64,000 nucleotides of DNA from Phenylobacterium sp. Its GTDB lineage: Bacteria > Pseudomonadota > Alphaproteobacteria > Caulobacterales > Caulobacteraceae. Location: positions 145,477 through 209,476 of the forward strand of contig NZ_JAKRSA010000018.1 of assembly GCF_022402485.1 (NCBI RefSeq). The letters run 5' to 3'. Shown one piece after another: positions 52,530 to 61,489 of this stretch; the first letter of the stretch is position 1, and the number at the start of each line of letters is the position of its first letter. The notes under the pieces are model-generated. The model saw only the letters and a program-made list of their open reading frames with translations, searched no databases and was not told where the DNA came from. The position numbers were made by a program, and so were the translations under genes.

Positions 52530-53479
52530 CAGCGCTGCTCCATCATCTTGGTCTGCTGGCGCTGGAACAGCAGGATGGGGATGACGAGGGTCGCTAGCAG
52601 CACGATGGCTACCGCGCTGGCGGCCGGCCAGTCGCGGTTGGAGAAGAACTCCGTCCAGATGGTCTTGCCGAGCATCAGAGTTCCCGAGCCCCCCAGCAGG
52701 TCAGGGATCACGAACTCCCCGACCATGGGGATGAAGCAGAGCAGGGCCCCAGCCGCCACACCGGGCAGGGACAGGGGGAAGGTCACCCGCCAGAAGGTCT
52801 GGAACGGTGTGCAGCCGAGATCGGCGGCGGCTTCCAGCAGACCGGCCTCCTGCCGCTCCAGCACCGCATAGAGCGGCAGGACCATGAAGGGCAGATAGGC
52901 GTAGACGAGGCCGATATAGACCGCCGTATCGGTGTTCAGGATGTCCACCGGGGGCAGGCCGATCTGTTCCAGGGCCATGTTCAGCAGGCCGGCGGGCTTC
53001 AGGATGGCGATCCAGGCATAGACCCGGATCAGGAAGCTGGTCCAGAAAGGCAGGATCACCGCCATCAAGAGCGCCTGGCGCACGGTCGGCCGGCACTTGG
53101 CCATGCCATAGGCGAGCGGATAGCCCACCAGCAGCAGGATGAAGGTGGCTATGGCGGCGAACTTCAGGCTGGAGAGATAGGCCGCCAGATAGAGGCCATC
53201 CTGCCCCATCCGGGCATAGGCCTCGAAATCCAGCGCCCGGACAAAGGCGATCAGGCCCGGCAGTCCGTCCGACCAGTCCAGCTGCGGGGCATAGGGCGGG
53301 ATGGCCAAGACAACGTCCGACAGGGACAGCTTGGCCACCAGCAGGAATGGAATGAGGAAAAAGACGGCCAGCCACAGGAAGGGGGCCAAGGCGGCGCGGG
53401 CCTCTGAGCTGGGCTGACCCCTGGGGCGTCCCAGGCCCTTCCAGGGGCGACGCGGGCGCGGCGCGCCCGTCACGCTCAT
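52529..53479 (-). CDS. potH: Polyamine ABC transporter permease (PotH type)
   Basis: The 316 aa permease has a basic N-terminal stretch, a first helix (FLWLAVFFLIPFLLVAKLS) and the EAA loop LLEAAADLGCTPFQTFWRVTFP (about 220-241 by position). PMVGEFVIPDLLGG near the C-terminus is diagnostic for PotB/PotH. It overlaps both neighbours: ATGA with the ATPase gene upstream and TGATG with potI downstream. It partners PotI in the inner membrane. Confidence 0.93.
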   Translation of the reverse strand: MSVTGAPRPRRPWKGLGRPRGQPSSEARAALAPFLWLAVFFLIPFLLVAKLSLSDVVLAIPPYAPQLDWSDGLPGLIAFVRALDFEAYARMGQDGLYLAAYLSSLKFAAIATFILLLVGYPLAYGMAKCRPTVRQALLMAVILPFWTSFLIRVYAWIAILKPAGLLNMALEQIGLPPVDILNTDTAVYIGLVYAYLPFMVLPLYAVLERQEAGLLEAAADLGCTPFQTFWRVTFPLSLPGVAAGALLCFIPMVGEFVIPDLLGGSGTLMLGKTIWTEFFSNRDWPAASAVAIVLLATLVIPILLFQRQQTKMMEQR

Positions 53480-54669
53480 CGGGTCAGAACCACGGCGGAG
53501 TCAGGCGCAAAGGTTAGCCAGACCTTGTCGTCCCAGTCGACGGGGCGGTCCACCACCCGGGCGGCATTGGCCCGGGCCGCCCGGATGGTCCGTCCGCCGG
53601 GCAGCTCCACCAGATAGGTGGTCCAGTCCCCCAGATAGCCGATGTCGGCCACAGTCCCCTCGAGGCGATTTGGCCCCGACGGCGGGGGATCGAGGTGCAC
53701 GCGCATCTTCTCCGGGCGCACCGCCAGCCAGGCGGTGGAACCCAGGGCGATCTCGTCGTCCTCAATGGCCTCCAGGCCGTCGGGCGCTTCGGGGCTCACA
53801 AGACGGATGATGTCCCCGTCGTCCTCGGTGACCTTGGCCTCGAACAGGTTCACATCGCCAATGAAGTCGGCCACGTAGCGGGAATTGGGTGCCTCATAGA
53901 CCTCCGCCGGGCGGCCAATCTGGGCCAGCTGGCCGGCCCGCATGACCGCGATCCGGTCGGCGGTGATCATCGCCTCCTCCTGGTCGTGGGTGACGATCAG
54001 GAAGGTCATGCCTAAGCGCTGCTGCAGGGCCATCAGCTCGAACTGGGTCTCTTCCCTCAGCTTACGGTCCAGGGCGCCGAGCGGCTCGTCCAGCAGCAGC
54101 ATGCGCGGCTTAGGCGCGATGGCCCGGGCCAGAGCCACCCGCTGCTTTTGTCCCCCCGACAGCTGGTCAGGCTTGCGGTGGGCCAGGCCCTCCAGCCGCA
54201 CCAGGGCCAGCATCTCATCCACCCGCGCGGCGATCTCGTCCTTGGGCTTCTTCTGCTGGCGAAGGCCAAAGGCGATGTTCTGAGCTACGGTCAGGTGCGG
54301 GAAGAGGGCATAGGACTGGAACATCATGTTCACTGGCCGCAGGTGCGGCGGCCGGCCAGCCAGATCCTCGCCCCCCAGGGTAATGCGACCCAGGTCAGGC
54401 GTCTCGAAGCCGGCCAGCATCCGCATCAGGGTCGACTTGCCACAGCCCGACGGGCCGAGCAGGGCGAAGAACTCCCCCTCATAGATATCCAGCGATACCG
54501 CATCGACGGCGGTCTCGCTGCCGAACCGCTTGGTCACCTGGTCGAAACGGACCAGGGGCTTGGCCGAGGGGTCGGCCCAGGGTGCGAAACTCGAGCGCAC
54601 CGCGCCGATGTTCAGTCTCGGCTTGCCGTTCACCCCGAGGTGATCCTTGCGGCCCTGGTCAAGGTCCAA
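53476..54669 (-). CDS. potG: Polyamine ABC transporter ATP-binding protein (PotG type)
   Basis: The ATPase of up to 397 aa has Walker A GPSGCGKS (72-79), signature LSGGQKQRVALARA, Walker B LLLDEPLGALD, H-loop VTHDQEEA, and the C-terminal TOBE domain (LAVRPEKMRVHLD) typical of PotA/PotG. The annotated start is TTG 54669, four bases after the potF stop; a GTG at 54633 is the alternative, and the first 35 residues are not in the conserved core. It powers polyamine import. Confidence 0.93.
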   Translation of the reverse strand: MDLDQGRKDHLGVNGKPRLNIGAVRSSFAPWADPSAKPLVRFDQVTKRFGSETAVDAVSLDIYEGEFFALLGPSGCGKSTLMRMLAGFETPDLGRITLGGEDLAGRPPHLRPVNMMFQSYALFPHLTVAQNIAFGLRQQKKPKDEIAARVDEMLALVRLEGLAHRKPDQLSGGQKQRVALARAIAPKPRMLLLDEPLGALDRKLREETQFELMALQQRLGMTFLIVTHDQEEAMITADRIAVMRAGQLAQIGRPAEVYEAPNSRYVADFIGDVNLFEAKVTEDDGDIIRLVSPEAPDGLEAIEDDEIALGSTAWLAVRPEKMRVHLDPPPSGPNRLEGTVADIGYLGDWTTYLVELPGGRTIRAARANAARVVDRPVDWDDKVWLTFAPDSAVVLTR

Positions 54670-54673
54670 GGAG

Positions 54674-55786
54674 TCATTGGCCCGTCTGGACGCGGGTCCA
54701 GAGCCGGTTCACCTCGCGGACCAGCTCCTGGCCCTTGGCGGTGGTGACGAACAGGCGCGCCATCACCTCGTCGCTGGGATAGATGCGCGGGTCATCGCGA
54801 ACCTCAGGATCCACCAGGGCGGTCGCCGGTTCATTGGCGTTGGCATAGGCGGTGTAGTTGGACGCCGTGGCGATCACGTCGGGGCGCAGCATGAAGTCCA
54901 GGAAGGCGTAGGCCGCATCCGGATTGGGCGCGTCCACCGGAATGGCGAACACGTCAAACCAGACTTGGCTGCCTTCGTTGGGGATCACATAGTCCACCTC
55001 GACGCCCGCACCGGCCTCTGATGCCCGGGCCGCAGCCTGGAAGATGTCGCCGGAATAGCCGATGGCGACGCAGATATCCCCATTGGCCAGGCCGTTGATG
55101 TACTCTGAGGAGTGGAACTTGCGTACCGACGGGCGCACGGCCATCAGCATCTCGGTGGCGGCCTCATAGTCCGCCACGGTGGTGGAGTTGGGGTCCTTGT
55201 CCAGATAGTTCAGCGCCACGGCGTACATGTCTTCCGAGGCGTCCAGGAAGTGGACCCCGCAGTCGGCCAGCTTGGCGATGTTCTCAGGCTTGAACAGCAC
55301 GTCCCACGAATCGATGGTCACGCCAGGCAGGCGTTCGGCCACCTTCTGCGGATTGAAGCCGATGCCGACGGTGCCCCACATATAGGGAATGGTGTAGCGG
55401 CCGCCCGGATCGAAGGGTTCCATATAGGCCATGATCTTCGGCGACAGATTGCCAATGTTGGTGAGCTTGGAGCGGTCCAGCTCGGCGATCGCGCCAGCCT
55501 GGATATAGCGCGGAATGTTGTGGTTTGAGGGCGTGACCACGTCGTAGCCAATGCCCCCTTGGAGCATCTTGGTTTCGAGCACCTCGTTGGAATCAAAGGT
55601 GTCGTAGACCACCTTCAGCCCGGTATCGCTGGTGAAGGCCTCCAGAAGCTGGGGGTCGATATAGTCGGACCAGTTGTAGATCCGCACCGTGTCATTGGCG
55701 CTCTGGCCCTGACCGCAGGCGCTAAGGCCCAGCAAGGCCGCCACGCTGGCCGCAGCCAGTCCCGTCTTCAAACCCCAAGCCTGCAT
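54674..55786 (-). CDS. potF: Polyamine-binding lipoprotein (PotF/PotD type)
   Basis: This is a 370 aa periplasmic binding protein. The start at 55786 follows AGGAGAG and gives a lipoprotein signal (LLGLSACG, lipidated Cys24). TVRIYNWSDYIDPQLLEAF and YDVVTPSNHNIPRYIQAGAI (about 33-51 and 79-98) are hallmarks of PotD/PotF, and WGTVGIGFN is also conserved. It captures putrescine or spermidine. It leads the potFGHI operon, divergent from metG. The frame stays open upstream to 56545, but that part overlaps metG and is not coding. Confidence 0.94.
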   Translation of the reverse strand: MQAWGLKTGLAAASVAALLGLSACGQGQSANDTVRIYNWSDYIDPQLLEAFTSDTGLKVVYDTFDSNEVLETKMLQGGIGYDVVTPSNHNIPRYIQAGAIAELDRSKLTNIGNLSPKIMAYMEPFDPGGRYTIPYMWGTVGIGFNPQKVAERLPGVTIDSWDVLFKPENIAKLADCGVHFLDASEDMYAVALNYLDKDPNSTTVADYEAATEMLMAVRPSVRKFHSSEYINGLANGDICVAIGYSGDIFQAAARASEAGAGVEVDYVIPNEGSQVWFDVFAIPVDAPNPDAAYAFLDFMLRPDVIATASNYTAYANANEPATALVDPEVRDDPRIYPSDEVMARLFVTTAKGQELVREVNRLWTRVQTGQ

Positions 55787-55814
55787 CCTGCTCTCCTGAA
55801 GCATCCCTGATCTG

Positions 55815-55842
55815 CTTATAAGGCCGATGGCGCAGGGGTTAA
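55815..55842 (-). promoter_or_regulatory. Weak promoter candidate for the pot operon
   Basis: On the minus strand TTAACC (55837-55842), 16 bp, then TATAAG (55815-55820) precede potF by about 29 bp. GGGGT-TAAG-ACCCC, an inverted repeat, covers the -35 side and could be an operator. The -35 is poor, so confidence is low. Confidence 0.3.
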
Positions 55843-55981
55843 GACCCCAATCGTCGTGGGACCCACCGGAAGCGATCTTTGCAGCTCGGCTTGGCACCTT
55901 GCGCGGCCCGATGGCCTTCGTCGTCCCGGCGCCATATAAGCCCGCCCTCATTACCCTGAAGAGCCACGAGCGCGCAGACCC

Positions 55982-57694
55982 ATGTCCCGCATCCTGATCA
56001 CCTCGGCCTTGCCCTACATCAACGGGATCAAGCACCTGGGGAATCTGGCTGGGTCTATGCTGCCTGGAGATGTCTGGGCCAGGTTCAAGCGCGCCCAGGG
56101 CCACGAGGTGCTCTATGTCTGCGCTACCGACGAGCATGGCACCCCGGCCGAGCTGGCGGCGGCCGCCGCCGGTCAGGACGTGCGCACCTATTGTGATGAG
56201 CAGCACGAGATTCAAAAGCAGGCTGGCGCGGCCTTCCATCTGTCCTTTGACTTTTTCGGCCGTAGCTCCAGCGCCGCCAACCGGGGTCTGACCCAGCATC
56301 TGGCCCACGCCCTGGAGGCGCAGGGCCTGGTCGAGGAACGCCTGGACCGGATGATCTACTCGATCGATGACGCCCGCTTCCTGCCGGACCGCTATGTGGA
56401 AGGCGTGTGCCCCCATTGCGCCTATCCCAAGGCCCGTGGGGACCAGTGCGACAGCTGCGGGCGGCTGCTGGACCCTACCGACCTGATCGAACCCTATTCG
56501 ACGGTGTCGGGCAGCCGGAACCTGGAGGTCCGCGACACCCGCCACCTCTATCTGCTGCAGACCAAGCTTGCCGACACGATCCGCGCCTGGATCGACGAGA
56601 GGTCACCCTCGTGGCAGCCCCTGGCGCGGTCCATCGCTTACAAGCACCTGGACGAAGGTCTTATCGATCGGGGCATCACCCGGGATCTGCAGTGGGGCGT
56701 GCCGGTGGTCGGGCCTGACGGCGCCTCCCGTCCTGGCCTGGAGGGCAAGGTCTTCTATGTCTGGTTTGACGCCCCGATCGAATACATTGGTGCGACAGCC
56801 GAATGGGCCGAGGCCACAGGCGGCGACTGGCGGTCCTGGTGGCGGCTGGACGAGGGAGCGCAGGACGTCCGCTATGTCCAGTTCATGGGCAAGGACAATG
56901 TCGCCTTCCATACCGTCAGCTTCCCTGGAACCCTGCTGGGCTCCGGCGAGCCCTGGAAGACCGTAGACCAGCTCAAGGCCTTTAACTGGCTCAACTGGTA
57001 CGGCGACAAGTTCTCCACCAGCATGGGGCGTGGGGTGTTCATGGATCAGGCCCTGGAGCTGCTGCCGGCCGACTACTGGCGCTGGCACCTGACGGCCTAT
57101 GGCCCAGAGCACTCCGATGCGGCCTTCACCTGGGAGCAGTTCCAGTCGACGACCAATAAGGATCTGGCCGACGTGCTGGGCAATTTCGTCAACCGGATCG
57201 TCAAGTTCACAGAGTCCAAATTCGACGGTGTCGTCCCAGAAGGCGGCGTGGCGGGACCTCGGGAAGAAAAGCTCGCCGCCGATGTGAAGGCGGGCCTTGC
57301 GACCCTGACGGCCGAGTTCGAGGCCATGGAGTTCCGCAAGGCCGCCCAGGCCGCCCGAGCGCTGTGGGTCCTGGGGAACGAATATCTTCAGGAGGCCGCC
57401 CCCTGGACGGCCCTGAAGACCGACCGGGATCAGGCGGCGATGTCCGTGCGGACGGGTCTCAGCCTTGTGGCGCTGTTTGCCCGGGTGACGGCACCGTTCA
57501 TGCCGGAAGCCGCGGGTCGGATTGCCGCCACCGTGGGGGCCACTGAGCTGTCCTGGCCTGGGGCCGATGAGGACCTCCTGACGGCTGTGGTGCCTGGCCA
57601 GGCCGTGGCCTCGGCTGAAGTCCTCTTCCGCAAGATCGAGGATGCTCAGGTCGAGGAATGGCGTGAGCGGTTTGGCGGTTCTGAGGCGGCCTAG
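55982..57694 (+). CDS. metG: Methionyl-tRNA synthetase
   Basis: The 570 aa enzyme charges tRNA-Met. The class I HIGH-like motif is HLGN (18-21) after [11 protein letters not shown]; a zinc knuckle is CPHC-x9-[16 protein letters not shown] and [16 protein letters not shown] follow. The KMSKS position reads FSTSMGRG, a variant also known in some bacteria. An anticodon-binding helical domain ends the protein, with no C-terminal dimerisation domain. Its stop shares CTAG with the convergent flavoprotein gene. The only aminoacyl-tRNA synthetase in the window. Confidence 0.96.
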   Translation: MSRILITSALPYINGIKHLGNLAGSMLPGDVWARFKRAQGHEVLYVCATDEHGTPAELAAAAAGQDVRTYCDEQHEIQKQAGAAFHLSFDFFGRSSSAANRGLTQHLAHALEAQGLVEERLDRMIYSIDDARFLPDRYVEGVCPHCAYPKARGDQCDSCGRLLDPTDLIEPYSTVSGSRNLEVRDTRHLYLLQTKLADTIRAWIDERSPSWQPLARSIAYKHLDEGLIDRGITRDLQWGVPVVGPDGASRPGLEGKVFYVWFDAPIEYIGATAEWAEATGGDWRSWWRLDEGAQDVRYVQFMGKDNVAFHTVSFPGTLLGSGEPWKTVDQLKAFNWLNWYGDKFSTSMGRGVFMDQALELLPADYWRWHLTAYGPEHSDAAFTWEQFQSTTNKDLADVLGNFVNRIVKFTESKFDGVVPEGGVAGPREEKLAADVKAGLATLTAEFEAMEFRKAAQAARALWVLGNEYLQEAAPWTALKTDRDQAAMSVRTGLSLVALFARVTAPFMPEAAGRIAATVGATELSWPGADEDLLTAVVPGQAVASAEVLFRKIEDAQVEEWRERFGGSEAA

Positions 57695-58917
57695 GGCCGT
57701 TCAGCCAACCAGTTGATCGCGCCTCTTGCGGCGGCGACGCCGGTGGCGAAGCTGGCCTGCAAAAGGTAGCCGCCGGTAGGGGCCTCCCAGTCGAGCATTT
57801 CACCGGCGGCGAAAACCCCAGGCCGCGCCTGCAGCATCAGCCGCGCGTCCAGTCCTTCGAACTTCAGTCCGCCGGCGCTGGAAATGGCCCGCTCCAGCCC
57901 CATCAGGCCTGTCAGGCGAACAGGCACGGCCTTGATCGCTTCGGCCAGGCCCACCGGGCTGCGGGGCAGGTCGGCGCCGAAGGCCTCGCGCAGCAGGGCG
58001 ATCTCTACAGGCGAGAGTTTCAGCATCTTGCGCAGGCGGTTGGACAGGCTGTCGCCTGACCGGCCGCCGATCAGCCGTGAGGCCAGGTCGCCCCGGCGCA
58101 TGTCCGGGCGCAGGTCGATGTGCAGGCGGGCGGGCTCAGGTCCGGCCAGGGCGCTACGGATGGCTGGAGTCAGGGCATAGATCCCGCCCCCTTCAAGGCC
58201 ATAGGCGGTCACCAGGGCCTCGCCGCGCAGGGTGGTTTCGCCAATGGTCAGGGCCACGGCCTTGAGCGGGGCACCGGCGAAACGGACGGCAAAATCGGCG
58301 CTCCAGGCCGCCTTGGCCCCCACATTGGCCGGGGCGAAGGCTGCCAGGGGCACCCCTTCGGCGGCGAGAGTTTTAGCCCAGGCGCCATTGGCCCCGAGCC
58401 TTGGCCAGCTCGCCCCGCCTACGGCCAGGACCGTGGCGGAGGGATGGGCGACGACTTCGCCATCCGGTGTGGCGAAGGTCAGGCCGCCGTCCGGCGCCCA
58501 ACCGGTCCAGTCGTGGCGCGTATGAAACTGCACGCCGGCCTCGCCCAGCCGGCCGATCCAGGCTCGCAGCAGGGGCGAGGCCTTCAGGCTCCGGGGAAAG
58601 ATCCGACCGCTGGAGCCCACGAAGGTCTCCTGGCCCAGGGCCGTGGCCCAGGCCTGCAGATCCTCCGGCGTGAAGGCCTCGATCAGAGGGTCGAGGGCGG
58701 CAGTTGCAGCACCATAGCGGGTCTTGAATGCTGCCAGGGATTCGGAATGGGTGAGATTGAGCCCGCCGCGGCCAGCCATCAGGAAGCGTCGCCCAAGGCT
58801 CGGCATCCGCTCATAGACCGCCACGGACAGGCCTGCCGCCGCCAGGGTCTCGGCGGCCATCAGCCCAGCTGGTCCCCCGCCGATGACGGCGACGGCCAGC
58901 GTCTTGGGGTCGCTCAT
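57691..58917 (-). CDS. FAD-dependent oxidoreductase of the HI0933/TIGR03862 type
   Basis: The 408 aa flavoprotein begins with [19 protein letters not shown] (GxGxxG 13-18). [30 protein letters not shown] and the C-terminal [19 protein letters not shown] match the HI0933-like family, and I recall the TIGR03862 subgroup in particular. The reaction is unknown. It starts 2 bp after the stop of a GDYxxLxY gene, which itself overlaps a DUF2157 gene, so it belongs to a three-gene operon of uncharacterised proteins. Confidence 0.88.
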   Translation of the reverse strand: MSDPKTLAVAVIGGGPAGLMAAETLAAAGLSVAVYERMPSLGRRFLMAGRGGLNLTHSESLAAFKTRYGAATAALDPLIEAFTPEDLQAWATALGQETFVGSSGRIFPRSLKASPLLRAWIGRLGEAGVQFHTRHDWTGWAPDGGLTFATPDGEVVAHPSATVLAVGGASWPRLGANGAWAKTLAAEGVPLAAFAPANVGAKAAWSADFAVRFAGAPLKAVALTIGETTLRGEALVTAYGLEGGGIYALTPAIRSALAGPEPARLHIDLRPDMRRGDLASRLIGGRSGDSLSNRLRKMLKLSPVEIALLREAFGADLPRSPVGLAEAIKAVPVRLTGLMGLERAISSAGGLKFEGLDARLMLQARPGVFAAGEMLDWEAPTGGYLLQASFATGVAAARGAINWLAERP

Positions 58918-58919
58918 GT

Positions 58920-59579
58920 CTAGAACCAGTTCAGATCTGCGCGGGTCCCGCCCACCTCGACGCCCCTCAGGCGTCCACGTCCGTCCCGGCCAATCGAGAC
59001 GATGGCGAAGGCCGGTGGCGCGCCGGCCTGTCCCTGGTCCCGGAGAGAGTCCTCCAGGGCTTCAGCCTGCGCCTGATCGGCATAGAAGCGGTCGATACCG
59101 ATGTCGAGGGTGACGATGGTCTGTCGCGTCTCGGCCACAGGATTGGGGGCAGTCTCTGCGGCGGCATCTGGCGGCGGCGGTCCAGGCGGGGTGATATCCT
59201 GCCGGCAGTGTGCTTCGCCCCGGACCACTACTGGACCAAGTTTCAAGGCATCTGCCCGGCTTGCGCCGCCTCCCGTTACCAGGTGAGCGCCGTCGGGGCC
59301 CGGGGTGAGGGCGACCCAGCTCTCATCACCACTGTAGTGGGCCTCTAGGTCTGGAGGGCATTCCGCGCCGTCTGGCAGGCGTTGAACCATCTGCAGGGCG
59401 GCATAGTGGCCGCTCAACAGGCTGCGGGGATCGAAGGCCTCCATGGCCAGACGGACCTCCTGGCCGCTGGCCCGGGCCGCGTTTTCACGGACCAGCAGGG
59501 CGATAAGGGCAAGCACGAGCAGAACCGCCACGGCACCGATGCGAAGGGCCAGGGCTCTGGGGCTGGCGAAGGGTCTCAT
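58920..59579 (-). CDS. GDYxxLxY-type membrane-anchored protein
   Basis: The 219 aa protein has one N-terminal membrane helix (about 11-30) and then a periplasmic domain. LLSGHYAALQM at the expected position is a variant of the GDYxxLxY motif (His for Asp, and Met for the final Tyr). ETRQTIVTLDIGIDRFYADQAQAEAL further on is family-like (about 145-170 by position). It overlaps the DUF2157 gene by 4 bp; the two families are usually neighbours or fused. A Pro-rich insert lies near 130-140. The function is unknown. Confidence 0.8.
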   Translation of the reverse strand: MRPFASPRALALRIGAVAVLLVLALIALLVRENAARASGQEVRLAMEAFDPRSLLSGHYAALQMVQRLPDGAECPPDLEAHYSGDESWVALTPGPDGAHLVTGGGASRADALKLGPVVVRGEAHCRQDITPPGPPPPDAAAETAPNPVAETRQTIVTLDIGIDRFYADQAQAEALEDSLRDQGQAGAPPAFAIVSIGRDGRGRLRGVEVGGTRADLNWF

Positions 59580-60625
59580 GGGCCAACCCTCCGACGACGC
59601 AAGAGGGTGCCGGTGACCAAGGCCAGGACCGCGCAGCTGGCGAAGACCCCTGCGGCGGTCATCAGGCCCAGGCCCAGATCCATCAGTATGGCGCTGACCG
59701 CGGCGATGATGGACAGAACGCCTGCGGCGGTGACCGCGCCCGTGCGATCATGCAGGCCCAGGGCGATGACGGCACCGGAGACCACCAGCCAGGCCAGGCG
59801 ATGGCCCACGCCGAAGCTCTCGCTCGACAGGCCGGCGGCGGCGAAGGCCACCAGGGCACCGACCGCCATCCAGGCATAGATGACGCCGGCCGGTCGGACC
59901 GCCTTTTCGTTCGCCCACCGGCTGGCGCCGGCCGCCAGGGCAAAGGCGGCGGCCAGGGCGAGATAGCCCACCGGTAGAATGTCTGAGGTGGCAAACAGCC
60001 ACCCCACCACAAGGGCTGGTCCAGCCAGATGGGCGAGACTGCGGCTGCGCCAAGCCAGGGCCAGTCCGACCCCGGCTGGTGCCGCCACTGCAAGCCAGCG
60101 CAGGTCGAGGCCTAGCAGACCCGCAGGCCCGGCGAAATCTCCGAGGGCGATCAGGGCCAGGGCGACAATGGCCGCCGCATTGGCCCGACCGGCCAAGGCT
60201 AACAGCGCCGCCGCCAAGCCAGCGCCCCGCAGTGCGGCTTGGGGATCTCCGGTCAGGTCAAAGATCTGGCCTGTCAGTCCGATGGCTGCGGCATAGATCA
60301 GCGCCGCGACGCCCAGCAGAACATCCCGGGTCAGGGGACGGGTCTTCAGGGCCGCCCAGCCTGCGCCTGCGCAGACCCCGGCGAACAGGGTGAGGATCAG
60401 GGCGAACCGCGCCAGACGGGGAATGGCGTCCCAGTTGGCCGCCACGAAGGCGATGGCCGCCAGTCCGGCCAGGATAGTACCCATCACCGCCAGGGCGACG
60501 CCGGCGTCGATCCGTCGGGCGTCGGCCACGCTGTCGAGGATCGGCTGGCGCGAGTCAGGGGCCACCAGACCCTGAGCGATCCAGCGATCGAGGTCTTCAC
60601 TGAGCCGCGCCTTATAGGCCGCCAT
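59576..60625 (-). CDS. DUF2157 polytopic membrane protein
   Basis: The 349 aa protein begins with a short cytoplasmic helical part (LSEDLDRWIAQGLVAPDSRQ) and LADSVADARRIDAG-like sequence. About ten Ala/Leu-rich membrane helices follow, with FVAANWDAIPRLARFALILT (about 57-77) matching the DUF2157 signature. No catalytic residue stands out. It is the first gene of the DUF2157, GDYxxLxY, flavoprotein operon; the pair may form one membrane complex. Confidence 0.83.
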   Translation of the reverse strand: MAAYKARLSEDLDRWIAQGLVAPDSRQPILDSVADARRIDAGVALAVMGTILAGLAAIAFVAANWDAIPRLARFALILTLFAGVCAGAGWAALKTRPLTRDVLLGVAALIYAAAIGLTGQIFDLTGDPQAALRGAGLAAALLALAGRANAAAIVALALIALGDFAGPAGLLGLDLRWLAVAAPAGVGLALAWRSRSLAHLAGPALVVGWLFATSDILPVGYLALAAAFALAAGASRWANEKAVRPAGVIYAWMAVGALVAFAAAGLSSESFGVGHRLAWLVVSGAVIALGLHDRTGAVTAAGVLSIIAAVSAILMDLGLGLMTAAGVFASCAVLALVTGTLLRRRRVGP

Positions 60626-60684
60626 CCTCGGGCTTCCTCAATCAGCTGGGCTGGAGGCGGAGCGCCTCGGCCGTTCACCCAGGT

Positions 60685-61419
60685 TTAGTGCAGGCGGTGC
60701 TCGGCCGCCTCGTCCGGCGAGATGTCCAGGAAGCCCGGCATGACCGTATTGTATGATGCGGTCCAGTCGAGCTTCACCACGGCGTTACGGTGGCCTTCCC
60801 AGACCATGGAGAGGGCGACGTAAAGCACCACGATGAGACCGATATAGCCGATCCAGCGGTATTTGTGCAGCAGGCTGGCGATGTAGGTGGCGGCCACCCC
60901 CATCAGGGCGATGGACAGGATCAGGCCAAAGACCAGGATGCCCGGATGCTCCCGGGCCGCGCCGGCCACGGCCAGCACATTATCCAGGGACATGGACAGA
61001 TCGGCGATCAGGATCTGGATAAAAGCGGCGCGGAAGCTCTTGACCGGTCGGGCGCGGGGTTCAGTGGTCGGGTCGCCGTCCAGCACGGCCTCTGCGTCGG
61101 CCTCATCGCCGATCGCCTGATCGCGCAGCTCCTTCCACATCTTCCAGCAGACCCACATCAGCAGCAGGCCACCGGCGAAGAGCAGGCCGATGATACCGAG
61201 GAGCTGGGTGGTGATCAGCGCGAAGCCGATCCGCATGACGACGGCGGCGATCAGGCCATAAAGGATGGCCTTCTTGCGCTGCTCGGCGGGCAAGGCGCCG
61301 GCGGCGAGGCCCACAGCCACGGCATTGTCGCCGGCCAGGACAAGATCGATCAGGAGGACCTGAAAGAGGGCGGAGAGGGCAGGGCCGTGTTCGGCGAGCA
61401 AGGACTCAAACATGCTCAC
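60685..61419 (-). CDS. TerC-family membrane protein (YjbE type)
   Basis: The 244 aa protein has about seven membrane helices. Both TerC signature loops are present: LIDLVLAGDNAVAVGLAAG (about 23-41) and LIADLSMSLDNVLAVAGAA (about 137-155), whose Asp/Asn residues sit in the membrane. An acidic cytoplasmic loop of about 25 residues separates the halves. The family exports manganese or helps load metal into exported enzymes; which applies here is unknown. Transcribed alone on the minus strand; I saw no mntP-like riboswitch upstream. Confidence 0.9.
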   Translation of the reverse strand: MSMFESLLAEHGPALSALFQVLLIDLVLAGDNAVAVGLAAGALPAEQRKKAILYGLIAAVVMRIGFALITTQLLGIIGLLFAGGLLLMWVCWKMWKELRDQAIGDEADAEAVLDGDPTTEPRARPVKSFRAAFIQILIADLSMSLDNVLAVAGAAREHPGILVFGLILSIALMGVAATYIASLLHKYRWIGYIGLIVVLYVALSMVWEGHRNAVVKLDWTASYNTVMPGFLDISPDEAAEHRLH

Positions 61420-61489
61420 TGATTGCGCCGCGTTATCGCTCTCCGCAACGCTAAATCATCAAGCTCGCCAAAACAGTGGACGGCCCAGG

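Noticed and set aside
55895..55925. Sigma-54-like TTGGCAC..TTGC sequence before metG
   Set aside because: The GC and GG elements are not spaced correctly (no 4-5 bp gap between TGGCAC and TTGC).
55787..56545. Upstream extension of the polyamine-binding protein frame
   Set aside because: It overlaps the 5' part of metG in antisense, lies before a clear lipoprotein signal and strong ribosome site at 55786, and has no family similarity.
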